From: Closterium sp. Naga37s-1
Lineage: Eukaryota; Streptophyta; Zygnematophyceae; Desmidiales; Closteriaceae
Reading direction: 5' to 3'
DNA: 64,000 bases
NCBI GenBank assembly: GCA_947471745.1
Contig: CANJKZ010000473.1
Span: 625,001 to 689,000, forward strand
Under the pieces are notes generated by a model. The model was not told the origin of the DNA and ran no database searches. It was given only the letters and a program-made list of their open reading frames with translations. Shown one piece after another: positions 43,301-53,159 of the stretch. The translations under genes and the position numbers were made by a program. How positions within the stretch are numbered: position 1 is the first letter of the stretch; each line of letters opens with the position of its first letter.

Positions 43301-46297
43301 CTCCCTCTCCGCCCGCTCCTTCTCCTTCTCCCGCTCCCTCTCTGCTTTCTCACGCTCCCGCTCCATCCGCTCTCGCTCCTTCTCCCTCTCCCTCTCCTTA
43401 TCCTTCTCTCTCTCCCACGCCAGCACCCCAAAACCAAATCTGGACCGTTGCTCAACCTCATCGTCCTCCTCCTCCCCAAGCAAATCCCCCACCCCCAACT
43501 TCTTCCTCCTCCTCCTCTCCTTCTCCTTCTCCCTCTCCTTCTCCCTCCCCTTATCCCCCTTCTCCTCCTTCTCCTCCTCCCTCCCCTCCTTCTCCCTCCC
43601 CCCCGCCCGCACCCCCTCCTTTTTCTTCCAGATCTTCATCCTACTGCCCAGCCCTCCAAACACATCCCCAACCACACCGAAGTCAAACGAATCCAACCGC
43701 ATCCCATCCATCGATGCCCCTTCCTCCACCCATCTCTCCATCCGAAACGAGTGCAGCTTAGGACTCATGCCCATCGAATCCTGCTCCCGCTCCCTCCTCT
43801 CCTCCCTCTCCCGCCACCCCCGCTCATCCCTCATCTTCTTATCCCTCCTCCCTTTCCGCCACCAGTCCCCGCCTTCTCCTTTCCCCTCCATCTCCTCCCT
43901 CCCTCCTCTCTTCCCGGACCCCCTCTCCCACACCTTAGACTTCCCTCTCAGCATCCGTCCCACATCCATCTCATCTCCACCCCTCCTCAGGTTAAAACTA
44001 GGCGTACCAGGCAGCCTCCTTCCAAACAGCTTCCTTCTCTCCCCTCGTCTCCGCATCCGCCCCTCCGCATCCCCCCCGTCCCCTTCCCCCTCCCCCTCCC
44101 CCCACTCCGCTCCCCCGTCCTCATCCCCGTCCCCCTCCCCTTCCCCGTCCTCCCCATCCATATCCTCTAAGTCATGAACCTGCAGCGCGGCAGCGGCAGC
44201 AGCAGCAGAGTCCTTGTTCCCTCCCGTGGCCTGTATCAGCTGGGCGTAAGCCTCCTGTAACACGCCATCTAACCTAGCCCACTCGTGCATCACCTCGTCT
44301 TTCACTTCTTCAGAGCTACGCCCGTCCCTGATAGCGCACTTCTCGACGAATGTGAGGGCGCGGGCTTCTGAGTTACGGATGAGTGCGATGCGGTAGGCAG
44401 CTAGAGCTAGGGAGGCTGCTAACCCTTCCCGCAACGCCTCCCTCTGCTGCTCCCTCTGCTCGCGCTGCTGCTCCCGCTGCTCCCGCTGCTGCTCGCGCTG
44501 CTCCTGCTGCTGGGAATAGGTAGGGGATTGAGGTAGAGAGGACGGGGCACTACCCAACCCCCCACCAGCACCCTCACCTCCTCCTCCTCCTCCTGCTGCT
44601 GCTCCTCCTGTGAGGGAGAGTGAGCGGGCGAGGGAGGAGGAGAGCGCACCTATAGACGCGGCAGTGGAAGTAGAGAGGCCTAAGATGCGAGCATGGTCCA
44701 TGAGCCTGCGCTGACTCGCTGTTACCTCCCTCCCACCCCTCGCATCACTCCCTCCCTCTCTCCCCTCACCTCCCTCCCTCTCCTCCCCTCCCTCGCCTTG
44801 CTCCCCTCCCTCTCCGTGACCACCTGTAGCTGCCACCCCTGCTGCTACAGCTGCTGCTGCGGCTGCTTCGGCTGCTGCTTCGGCTGCTGCTCCCTCTGCC
44901 CGTACTCGCTCCAATTTAGCCTTCACCCGTCGCACGTGCTCCCACGTGAGATGCTTCTCAGCAACTTCCATGTTCGTCTGTTCCCGCCACCACCCCGCCT
45001 CGTCCTCCTCCTCCTGCGCCACCACTCCCAACACCCTCCCCACCGCCACCAACCACCTTCCAACGTGCACAACCGCATTCGCAAACCACCGCCTCAGGCC
45101 TCTCTGCCTGCCCACAAACTTCCGCTTCTCCCCTCCAAGCCCTAGCTCCAAAGCAGCAACCAACCCTGTGTCTCCTGCGCCCAGCCTAGCAGACCGCACT
45201 CTCCCACACAGAGTGCACCTGCCACTCCCCCCTTTCTTCCCCGCCCCCACCCCCACCTGCTCCCCTGCTTCCCCTGCACTCCGCGCCCCTGCCCCCCCCC
45301 TTGCCCCCGCCCCCGCCCCCGCCCCCGCCCCCGCCCCTGATCCTGCCCTTGCTGCCCCGCTAACAGCCTCGTCAAAGAAGCAAGCAGCACAGAACCCGCA
45401 GCTGATCTGTAACCGTAACCAGAGATCCCTGCCCCCTCCTGCTGACGCCAACAGCTCCTGATAAAACGAGAGAAGCCGTTCCAGGTCTTGGGAAGCCTCC
45501 TGGAAGCAGCCGACGGACTGGTAGAGGCAGGCTCGGCACCAGAGCGCGTCGGCTCGGTGAGGCTCCAGGGCTGAGGCTCGGGAGCAGTCGGCGATAGCAT
45601 CGGCGATGCGGCTGGAGGCTTGGAAGGCTGCGGCTCGGCGGAGAAAGAGAGAGGCGGCTAGTGACTGGGGAATGCCTTTCTTGGACTCGAGAACTGCATG
45701 GGGAGGGTAAGAGAGGGGGAGGACGGGAAGGGAAGGGAGGGGTGTGGTATGGTGGGGGGGGGAGGGTAGATCAAATCTGAGAAAAAACATGATGCTCGGC
45801 GGAGGAAGAGAGAAGCGGCTAGTGACTGGGGAATACCCTTCTTGGACTCGAGAACTGCGTTAAGGGAGGGGGGGGGAGGATGAAGGGCGGGAAAGCGGGG
45901 GTGGATAGAATATGAGAGACAAACATATGATGCTTGGTGGAGGAAGAGAGAGGCGGCTAGGGACTGGGGAATGCCCTTCTTGGACTCGAGAACTGCATTG
46001 GGAGGGGTAAGGGTGGAGGGGGTGGGGGATGGTGGGGGGTAGATAGCAATTTGAGAGACAAATATTTGTTGCTTGGTGGGGGGGGAGAGAGAGGTAGAGA
46101 GAGGCGGCTAGGAACTGGGGAATACCCTTCTTGAAAATGTAGAAGTGGGGGTGGGGGGATTCGGAGTTGCTTCTGACGCACGCTCGGACACAGGCTCGCT
46201 CATGCGAACACATGCCCACGCACACGCGCCCACACAACCCTCCCCCCCTCCTCCCCCTCCCTCCCCCCACACACATACACACGCACACACACACACG

Positions 46298-46353
<56 letters not shown>

Positions 46354-48812
46354 CCCAACCACCCATACCCTTGATCGAAGGTCTGACCTTTGGAGTAGTG
46401 CCTGACGGCCTCCGGGTTGAGCCCGGCCGCAAAGGCAGCGTCGCCAGCGGAGCGGCGCCAGAGCAAAAAGCGGATGACGAGGATGAGTCGGTTGAGCGTC
46501 TCGCCCGCTGAGGAGGACGCGGAGAGGGGCGCCATGGCTGCGGGATGGGAGGCGTCGAACACTGGAAACTGGTCCTCGTCCATCATCGCACTCTCCTTGC
46601 TGGTGTAGGGTGAGGGGGGGTGGACGAACAGGGGGAGTGGGGCAATGTGTAGGTGTGTGGCGCCGTGGCTGCGGGGTGGGAGGCGTCATAGACTGGGAAC
46701 TGGTCCTCGTCCATCATCGCACTCTCCTTGCTGGTGTGAGAGGTTGGTGAGTGGGGATCGGGGGGGGGAAGGGGGGGGGAGGGGAGGGGGGTGGAATGTG
46801 AGAGGGGGGCGCTGTGGCTGCGGGGTGGGTGCTGTCGAACACTGGGAACTGGTCCTCGTCCATCATCGCACTCTCCTTGCTGGTGTGGAGCGGTGGTGAA
46901 GGGTGAGGGGGGAAGGGAGAGAGGGGGTGAGGCTGGGGATAGGGTTGGGGCGCCGTGGCTGCTGGGTGGGAGGCATCATACACAGGGAACTGGTCATCGT
47001 CCATCATCGCACTCGCCTTGCTGGTGTGGGAGATAGAAGCATGTTGCAGCATGGGAAAATCGGGAGGAGGGGAGGGAGGAGAGAGTGCGTTAGTGAGCAA
47101 GAGGGAGGCGACAGGGCGGATGCTAAAGCTGAGGACAAAAACTCGTTGCGCTGTAATTTGTTCCGAGATTTACCATGCTGAATCACCATGCTACACTACA
47201 CCCCGTATCGTTGCTCACCGCACCGCGCTACAGCCTGTCCCATGAACGACTCACCGCGCTACAGCCAGACCCATCAATGACTCACCGTGCTACAGCCTGG
47301 CTGAGCCTCTTGGCGCGTCGGAGCAGCACGAGTGCCTCGTCCAGCCAGCCCAGCCTGTCCCATGACTGCTACAGCCTGCCTCATGACTCTCCGCGCTACA
47401 GCCTGTAAAATGAATTGCTCACCGCGCTACAGCCTGGCTGAGCCTCTTGGCGCGTCGGAGCAGCACGAGCGCCTCGTCCAGCCAGCCCAGGTGGTAGGTG
47501 GCCTGCCCCAGTAGCAGACACTGCCACATGTCCGTGGCTGTCTTGTTCTCGTCCTCCGCTGTCAGCGAGCAGGGAGAGAAGGCGGGAAGGGGGGAGGGAG
47601 GGAGGAAGGGAGGGAGGAAGGGAGGGAGGGAAGGAGGGAGGGGAGGAGGGAGGGAGGGAAGGAGGGAGGGGAGGAGGGAGGGAGGGATGGGGGAAGGGAG
47701 GGTTATAGCGAGTGGTTCCATACGTCTAAACAGCCCAGGTGGTACGTGGCCTGGCCTAGCAGCAGGCACTGCCACATGTCCGTGGCTGTCTTGTTCTCGT
47801 CCTCCGCTGTCAGGAGGAGAAGAAGAGAAAGGGAGGGTGGCGAGAGAGGGAGGGAGAGAGACAGAGGGAAGGGAACAAGAGAGGCGAATCATAGCCGTTC
47901 CTCACCAGTGCACACCTCTTTTGAACGCTGCAGGAGGCGCATCATTGGCGTTTCTAGTGTCTTTGCCTGTCTGTACTCGCTAAAAAGAACGAACCACAAC
48001 TCACTGTAGTGCATGGTGTTGGCACTGTAGACAGATGGATCCGGCAGGTATTCCGCCAGCACCGCCACCACCTCCTCGTACCGCTGCAGGTGCATCAGGG
48101 CACTTCCTTCCCTGTACCATCGCCTGTACCCGCTATAAGCAACCCCACAAACTCACTGTAGTGCATGGCGTTGTGCACAGTGGAGAGATCCGGTAGATAT
48201 TCCGCCAGCACCGCCACCACCTCCTCGTACCGCTGCAGGCGCATCAGCGCGCGCGCGCGGATCTCCTGCAGCGACCCCGCCAGCCACGGCGCGCGGTCCA
48301 CCGCCGCGGAGAGCTGCGCCACGCCAGCTGCCACGTCAGCGGGCGTCGCGCCACGTAGACTGGCTTTGGCTCGCACGATTAGCTCCTTAGCGATCTGTGG
48401 GGTGGCGAAGGGGAAGGCGAGAGCGAGGGAGGCTTTAAGTCGGTTCAAATGGTCTTGGCGATTTGTGAGCTAAGTGGAATGTCAGGATTGAATCAGAAAT
48501 TAGGAGAGAGGGGAATGCCAGCGGAAGGTGAAACCCTGTCAGGGAGACGGGAAGATGTTAGTGAATGTGGGAACTGTAAGGACTGTGGGAAATGGAAGTG
48601 AGTGGGGGAACTTCAGTTACTCGGGAATTGTCAGTGAAGGGGAAATGGCAAGCACGTAGTCGTGAGAGAGCCGTGCGTAGTACCTCTTCTGAGTCCTTTC
48701 GGCGGAGCCATAAGACGATAACGTAGACGGTAACGGACATGAAGCCGGCTAGCCCTAAGAGGCCTGCCAGGAGGATTGGCAGCATTCTGACGATCCACCA
48801 TGCAGCCGCCAT
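36689..48812 (-). CDS. Very large plant-type TPR protein with N-terminal membrane segment, multi-exon
   Basis: Exon 1 (48812-48684) encodes MAAAWW, a hydrophobic segment (MLPILLAGLLGLAGFMSVTV) and RRKDSEE; donor GTACT. Exon 2 (48394-48157) reads IAKELIVRAKASLRG to QRYEEVVAVLAEYLPD. Later exons give TATDMWQCLLLGQATYHLGW and LDEALVLLRRAKRLSQAV, then MMDEDQFPVFDASHPAAMAP and LLWRRSAGDAAFAAGLNPEA. The main exon (about 45693-38556) begins VLESKKGIPQSLAASLFLRR with TPR units AFQASSRIADAIADCSRASA and ADALWCRACLYQSVGCFQEA. Next comes the J-like block ALTFVEKCAIRDGRSSEEVK, then about 1800 residues of low-complexity sequence: R/E/K coiled coil, poly-Ala, poly-Gly and Ser-rich. The order matches a plant TPR family with a degenerate J domain. 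The last exons carry ITKEVDLMNTKIAATIRSRA and end at a TAA at 36689. Membrane-anchored scaffold is my inference. Confidence 0.72.
37620..38600 (-). repeat. Tandem copies of two 3' exons of the TPR gene
   Basis: The exon encoding RRALATAITKEVDLMNTKIA plus ATIRSRAGSS is present four times at about 37620-37720, 37776-37862, 37938-38023 and 38097-38190, with near-identical spacers between the middle copies (about 162-bp period). The exon end LGKKIAAATMSPQR with its GTGAGTT donor is present at about 38551-38600, 38408-38455 and 38275-38325. Confidence 0.85.
40306..40353. repeat. (CTG)16 microsatellite, polyalanine in the TPR protein
   Basis: Forty-eight bases of uninterrupted CTG on the plus strand; on the coding minus strand it is read as GCA, giving a polyalanine run before GAHMQSGEST. 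Confidence 0.9.
45295..45337. repeat. (CCCCCG)n microsatellite in the TPR main exon
   Basis: About six units of CCCCCG/GCCCCC on the plus strand encode a Gly-Ala dipeptide run (AGAGAGAGAG) in the TPR protein, just after its TPR units. Confidence 0.85.
45640..46140 (-). repeat. Copies of the ESKKGIPQSLAASLF exon start
   Basis: The 5' part of the main exon (CTCGAGTCCAAGAAAGGC on the minus strand, then SLAASLFLRR) is found at about 45640-45693, 45790-45860, 45927-45998 and, more decayed, 46085-46135. Each of the first three is preceded by the same intron end, reading CAG/TTCTCGAGTCC on the minus strand. Confidence 0.78.
46268..46348. repeat. (CA)n microsatellite
   Basis: About 80 bp of CA dinucleotide repeat with a few G and T interruptions at its left end, in an intron of the TPR gene. 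The ORFs crossing it (poly-His/Thr, or poly-Cys/Val) are artefacts. Confidence 0.95.
46545..47030 (-). repeat. Four copies of the MMDEDQFPVFDASHPAA exon
   Basis: Copies at about 46545-46605, 46660-46738, 46812-46890 and 46950-47025 encode ESAMMDEDQFPVFDSTHPAA, ASAMMDDDQFPVYDASHPAA and similar peptides on the minus strand, each with CACACCAGCAAG as the apparent intron end. Confidence 0.82.
47225..47820 (-). repeat. Copies of the TATDMWQCLLLGQATYHLGW exon and a GGAA-rich tract
   Basis: The exon encoding DENKTATDMWQCLLLGQATY and LGWLDEALVLLRRAKRLSQA lies at about 47425-47562. A partial 5' copy is at about 47728-47812 and a partial 3' copy at about 47290-47370. A GGAAGGGAGGGA simple repeat fills 47587-47690. 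Confidence 0.78.
47990..48255 (-). repeat. Duplicate of the end of TPR-gene exon 2
   Basis: LQRYEEVVAVLAEYLPD with MHYSE and a GTGAGT donor is encoded at 48157-48240 (exon 2) and again at about 47998-48095, the copy reading PSVYSANTMHYSEL. Confidence 0.78.
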
Positions 48813-50458
48813 CACGCCGGTAGTGAAGGCACAGACGAGATAGCTGCATTAACTAAGGCGAGTGTCGAAACATCCGCGAATGTGGAAATTCACGTCGCAT
48901 GATCATTTCGGAATAACGATGCGATTCCCAGCGAATAAACATAACGATGTACGACAATCGAGTAGCTCTTCATTTGCCTAAATATGGACGGGAAATGTGG
49001 GATTCGGCTGCTTCGTCCGAACTACACAAGATTCGTCTAATCGGGGTACGCGGAGGAGCCAACTTAATCGTAAGACTGCCGATGAGAACAGAAAGGCCTT
49101 AAAGAAATGTCTCAAAACAATTGACGGTTTGTACTACCTCCAGGCGGAAATTGACGCTAACGTTAGCGACTATAATAGCCTAGTAGCCTGGGTGTTGCGT
49201 GCATGAACTACTCTAGTGCTGCAGAAAGAGCGAGGGAGGCTAGGAGCGTTGGACTAGAATAAATGAAAATGAAAGTACTGGACCAAGAGCCTAAAATGTA
49301 TCATCGGACTAGAAAATAAAAGTACTGAACCAAGCTCTCCTCGACGCTGGTAGTCTAAGGAAACTCTCTGACATCAGCCAACGGCCATCCCGCTGACTAA
49401 ATTCAGGGACGAAGGAACTCTTCCCGTGTCCTAGATTTCTACGATACTATGCTGGTTGAATTGATGCTTCACCCATCCAGCAGCACCGCCACGCCACCCA
49501 TTCCCCATGATTCCATGAATCCGTTTCACAGATGCAATCCCGAGAGTGTGGCACAAACTCCAAGTTTAAGTGTAGCTTCGGTTTAAGGAGATCAAATTAT
49601 GCATAAGTGCGTTTCTGTTATATTCCAAAAAGGTTAGGTACGGTCTTGAGTAGGGCTTGTTCACCACGCCGTGACAACTCGGTGAGCAAGGGGAACGGGG
49701 AAAGGGGAGGAGAGGGGGGGGAGTTGCAAATAAACTGGTCCGGTAAGAGCACATCCTCTCATTATTGTATAAATTACTCTATATGTCTGCATTAGAGTTT
49801 TCCAAGGATGTGCACAACATGAACTCTGCGCATCTATGTTCCTACTGCTTTCAAGAGCGGTATATGCTCCTTCTTCTGAGAATCTCCCTCATTTCCTCCC
49901 ATGGGGTTGTGCGGAAGACACATGTACCAAAAAATCAAAAGCCATCAGGTATAATCTTGCTGAACGACGCCAATTGCTATCTAATTTGCCGTAAGGCGAT
50001 CATTCCGGCAATAGTTTTTTGCCCGCGATTTAGTGTGCACGTCCAGGTTGACGTTTGCAGTTCTACCGTTTTGAAAATGTGAGCCAACACTTGGCATGGT
50101 GTCACAAACCATTTGGAGATCAAACCAGATTCCGCAGCATCCTTCATTTACTAGTAGTACACGACTCTCGTTACATCGGCCTCGTCTGCTACCGCCACTA
50201 ACACATCAGCCAACCGTTTTCTAGAAAAAACACCATATCGCTTACTTTACTGAGCATTGATCCTGGTGTGCGGTATAAGAAAGTGAAGGGGCTCGAAGAG
50301 TGTTACATTCTTATTTGCTGTAGCATGGTAACCACTATCCTGATGTTGGCTGCTTGCCATATTAGGTTTTCCCTCGGTAGATATCAATGGGACTCAGGAG
50401 GAGGAAGCTGCTAGAAAAGCCTACCTTGGATGGTGGCTTGTTGCAAGAGTTCAGAGAG
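48813..50458. other. Intergenic region between the TPR gene and the retroelement nest
   Basis: Mostly unremarkable, AT-richer towards 49200-50450. A 69-codon ORF at 48997-49206 (+; KTADENRKALKKCLKTIDGL) is possible but unsupported by any family. Nothing else recognised. Confidence 0.45.
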
Positions 50459-50645
50459 ATTATAATTTTTTTAACACACATTGTGTTTTTTTTAAATTGT
50501 GTATTGTGAAAGCGAAGTTGCTTGTACTGCACAATTGGCATCGTCGAAGCGCGCTAAACGCCCTTCTCCAACTACAAAAACCGTGGGTTGGAGCTCATTT
50601 CCCTCCACCCACGTTTCTCGATTTTCAAACGGCTCACTCAACATT
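50459..50645 (+). repeat. Left direct repeat of the DIRS-like element
   Basis: About 187 bp that recurs at 63439-63623 with a few substitutions and homopolymer length changes. It begins ATTATAATTTTT, includes a small AACACA/TGTGTT fold-back, and ends TCACTCAACATT. Confidence 0.92.
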
Positions 50646-50753
50646 TCCGCTCGAGTAGTTTTTCCCTCCAAGCTGGCTAGGATTAAATCGCTTCCTAGAG
50701 GCGAGTCACCCTCTACTTTACTCAGCGACATTTTCAACTTCAATCGCTCAACG

Positions 50754-51920
50754 ATGGCACCTACGCCGACACTTAACAACGGGAACTCGTCAACCCCCGC
50801 TTTCGACTCCGACCGTAACGCCTGCGATTCTGCGGGCGAACGCCGTAACAAGCGTCGGGCAGAAGACGGACTGTCCGCCCCGACTGCAGTGGACGTGCTG
50901 CTGGGCGGGCTCGAGGTCAACAAAAACGCCGAAACCCAGTAGCACCCTTCGGCGCCTGTGGCGCCAGTGGCGCCTGTGGCGCCAGTGGCACCTGTGGCGC
51001 AAGTGGCGACGGCAGCTGGCGCGGCACACGCGACTGACGCCGAGCACACGCCAGCACCCGCTGCTGGACCGTCGCGTCAGCGCCAGAGGAGGCGGACTGC
51101 AGTCTCCTCGTCTGACGCGACCGCCGCCCCTGCGCTGACGCAGGCGTTGACCCCGGACCAGGTCAACGCACTACTGTCCCTTCTACAGCAGTAGCCTGTC
51201 AGCGTTACAGCCGCGGAAACTGCACTACCTGCCGCAAAAAAGGAAAAAGGCACGCGAGGAGCACGGACGAACCGGCATGACAACGACGCAGCGACCGCCG
51301 CTCCCCCTGCTCCAGCGGTCGACAACGACACCGACGACTCTGAAGATGAAGCCGGTGAGGCTCCAGTCAACAATGCTAATTTTATTGGCATGGAACACCT
51401 CCCCCCCCTCCCTTCTTCTAACCTTACCTTCTCAGCGGCAACCTTCGTCAACGACTCCGTGCGAGAGCAAGCGGAGCTGCTGGAGGACCTGCGGGCGTAC
51501 CTGCTGCACGCCGAATACAAGGCGCAGTGCGGCGATCCGGCGGGCGGACTCGAACTCATCTCACACGCTCTCAACCTCATCTCGGGGCGTTTCGAGGTGC
51601 TTCAAGTGGAGGACGCCTCCGACTTCCGCAAGGCGAAGCGCTTCAAGTTGTACCAGCAGAAGAGCCTGCTGACTTCTCGACCCTTCAAGCAGGCGGTCGC
51701 GGACATGGCGGCGATGGACCGCGCGACAAGTGGATACGCTCGTGTCAACCGCGGCGGAAACAACGCGCCGATGCCGTTCTTACCCAAGCGAGGCCCCCCG
51801 CCCACGGCCAATTGCCGTGGGTTCCGGGGCTCGTGCTTCCGCTGCGGCCAGCCGGGCCACGTGGCAAGTGCCTGCCCTCGGAACGGGCATGGCGGCCAGG
51901 GACCCGCTCCGGTGGTGTAG
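50754..51920 (+). pseudogene. DIRS gag with zinc knuckle, two in-frame amber codons
   Basis: The frame from ATG 50754 to TAG 51918-51920 is about 388 codons long. The C-terminus has a CX2CX4HX4C knuckle (CFRCGQPGHVASAC), as in Gag nucleocapsids. The middle (VREQAELLEDLRAYLLHAEY to SGRFEVLQVEDAS) is a likely capsid-type helical part, and the N-terminus is Ala/Pro/Val-rich with a short APVAPV repeat. In-frame TAG codons at 50940-50942 and 51192-51194 interrupt it, the second following CAGCAG. Both sit where CAG (Gln) would be natural, so each is one C-to-T change. Confidence 0.8.
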
Positions 51921-52232
51921 GAGCGGGCCATGGGACTAGGCGCTTGGGCGCTAAGCACGGTGCACTCTTGAGTGCGAAAACCGTGGGCAACCCTAGGGGT
52001 TGCGATGGCAAAAGGCCAGCCCTAGTAAAGGGTGGGAATAGGCTTTGGGCCTAGGATAGGGAAGGGGAACAACAACTCCTCGGTCCCATGTGTTTGGCCA
52101 CCCGGTGGCATGATGCATGCTAGGAAAGCATTGCTATGTGTGTTGGTTGATTTAATAAAAACTACCTTCCTAAAGGCCTATTGTTTTGGCAAAGAGACTC
52201 TATAAAATCAAGAGGAGGAGCAGAGAGAGAGG

Positions 52233-52294
<62 letters not shown>

Positions 52295-52390
52295 ATGAGA
52301 CAAAGCATGGTGGGCACGCATGTCCATGGTTCTAAGCATCAGCCCCCGTGCACTACGAGTAAGAGAGAGCATGAGAGAGAGAGAGGGAGA

Positions 52391-52476
<86 letters not shown>

Positions 52477-52595
52477 AGAAGAGAGAGAGAGAGAAGAGAG
52501 AATGAGAGAAAGCACAATGGACAAGGGTGTCCATGGCCCTAGGCATCAGCCCCCACGCACTAAGGGCAGGCACCAAGTGGACGACAGGACGAGTG

Positions 52596-52631
<36 letters not shown>

Positions 52632-52798
52632 AACGAGAAGAAGAAGAGACATGCGTTGACACTCCCGACACATTCGTTGACATTTTATTCGATTGTTAAT
52701 TCTCTTCACACCTTCGATCAATAGTTGCCCGTACATGTACATGCACAAGCATGCTTTAACATGGAATACTCAACCCTTATACCACTTGGCCTCAAATG
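51921..52798. other. Simple-sequence region left of the copia insertion
   Basis: Contains (GA)n tracts at about 52219-52290 and 52375-52500, and an uninterrupted A31 at 52596-52626. Two diverged copies of a roughly 70-bp segment sit at about 52290-52365 and 52505-52575 (GTCCATGG, then CATCAGCCCCC and GCACTA). No ORF credible. It might be noncoding DIRS sequence or the remnant of another insertion. Confidence 0.6.
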
Positions 52799-52924
52799 TG
52801 TCAGAATGAGTGAAGTGATTGAACTAGGAAAGTAGGGAGTACAAGTATGAAACCCTAGAGATTGTACCCCCTAAGGCTAAACCCGCTACAGCCTACAGAA
52901 CATAAACATATACAATGTTTGACA
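52799..52924 (-). repeat. 3' LTR of the copia element
   Basis: 126 bp beginning TGTCAGAATGAG and ending TGTTTGACA on the plus strand, with TG/CA ends. Unusually short for a copia LTR. Confidence 0.9.
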
Positions 52925-53159
52925 CACCCCCATAGGCAAAGTGGGAGACAACCAGATGGTCACAAGACCAGTCAAAGCAAAGCAAGGCAAAGCACAGCTC
53001 AGGGTGGATCTCAAGGATACCACACAAATTCCGAGCACAAGCAAGCGGTCACAAGACCAGTTCACATGCAGTTTGATAATATAACAAGAGGTACAGTTAT
53101 CACAACCTAGAAAGTGTAAGCATGCAGGCATATATATAGAGATCACAGTACAAACAGAG

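Noticed and set aside
39639..44177. Several plus-strand ORFs of 200-360 codons opposite the TPR gene
   Set aside because: Low-complexity antisense shadows of the 7.1-kb TPR exon; they are rich in Ser/Pro/Leu and show no domain.
46145..46586. Poly-His/Thr and poly-Cys/Val ORFs across the CA repeat
   Set aside because: Products of a dinucleotide repeat in a TPR-gene intron.
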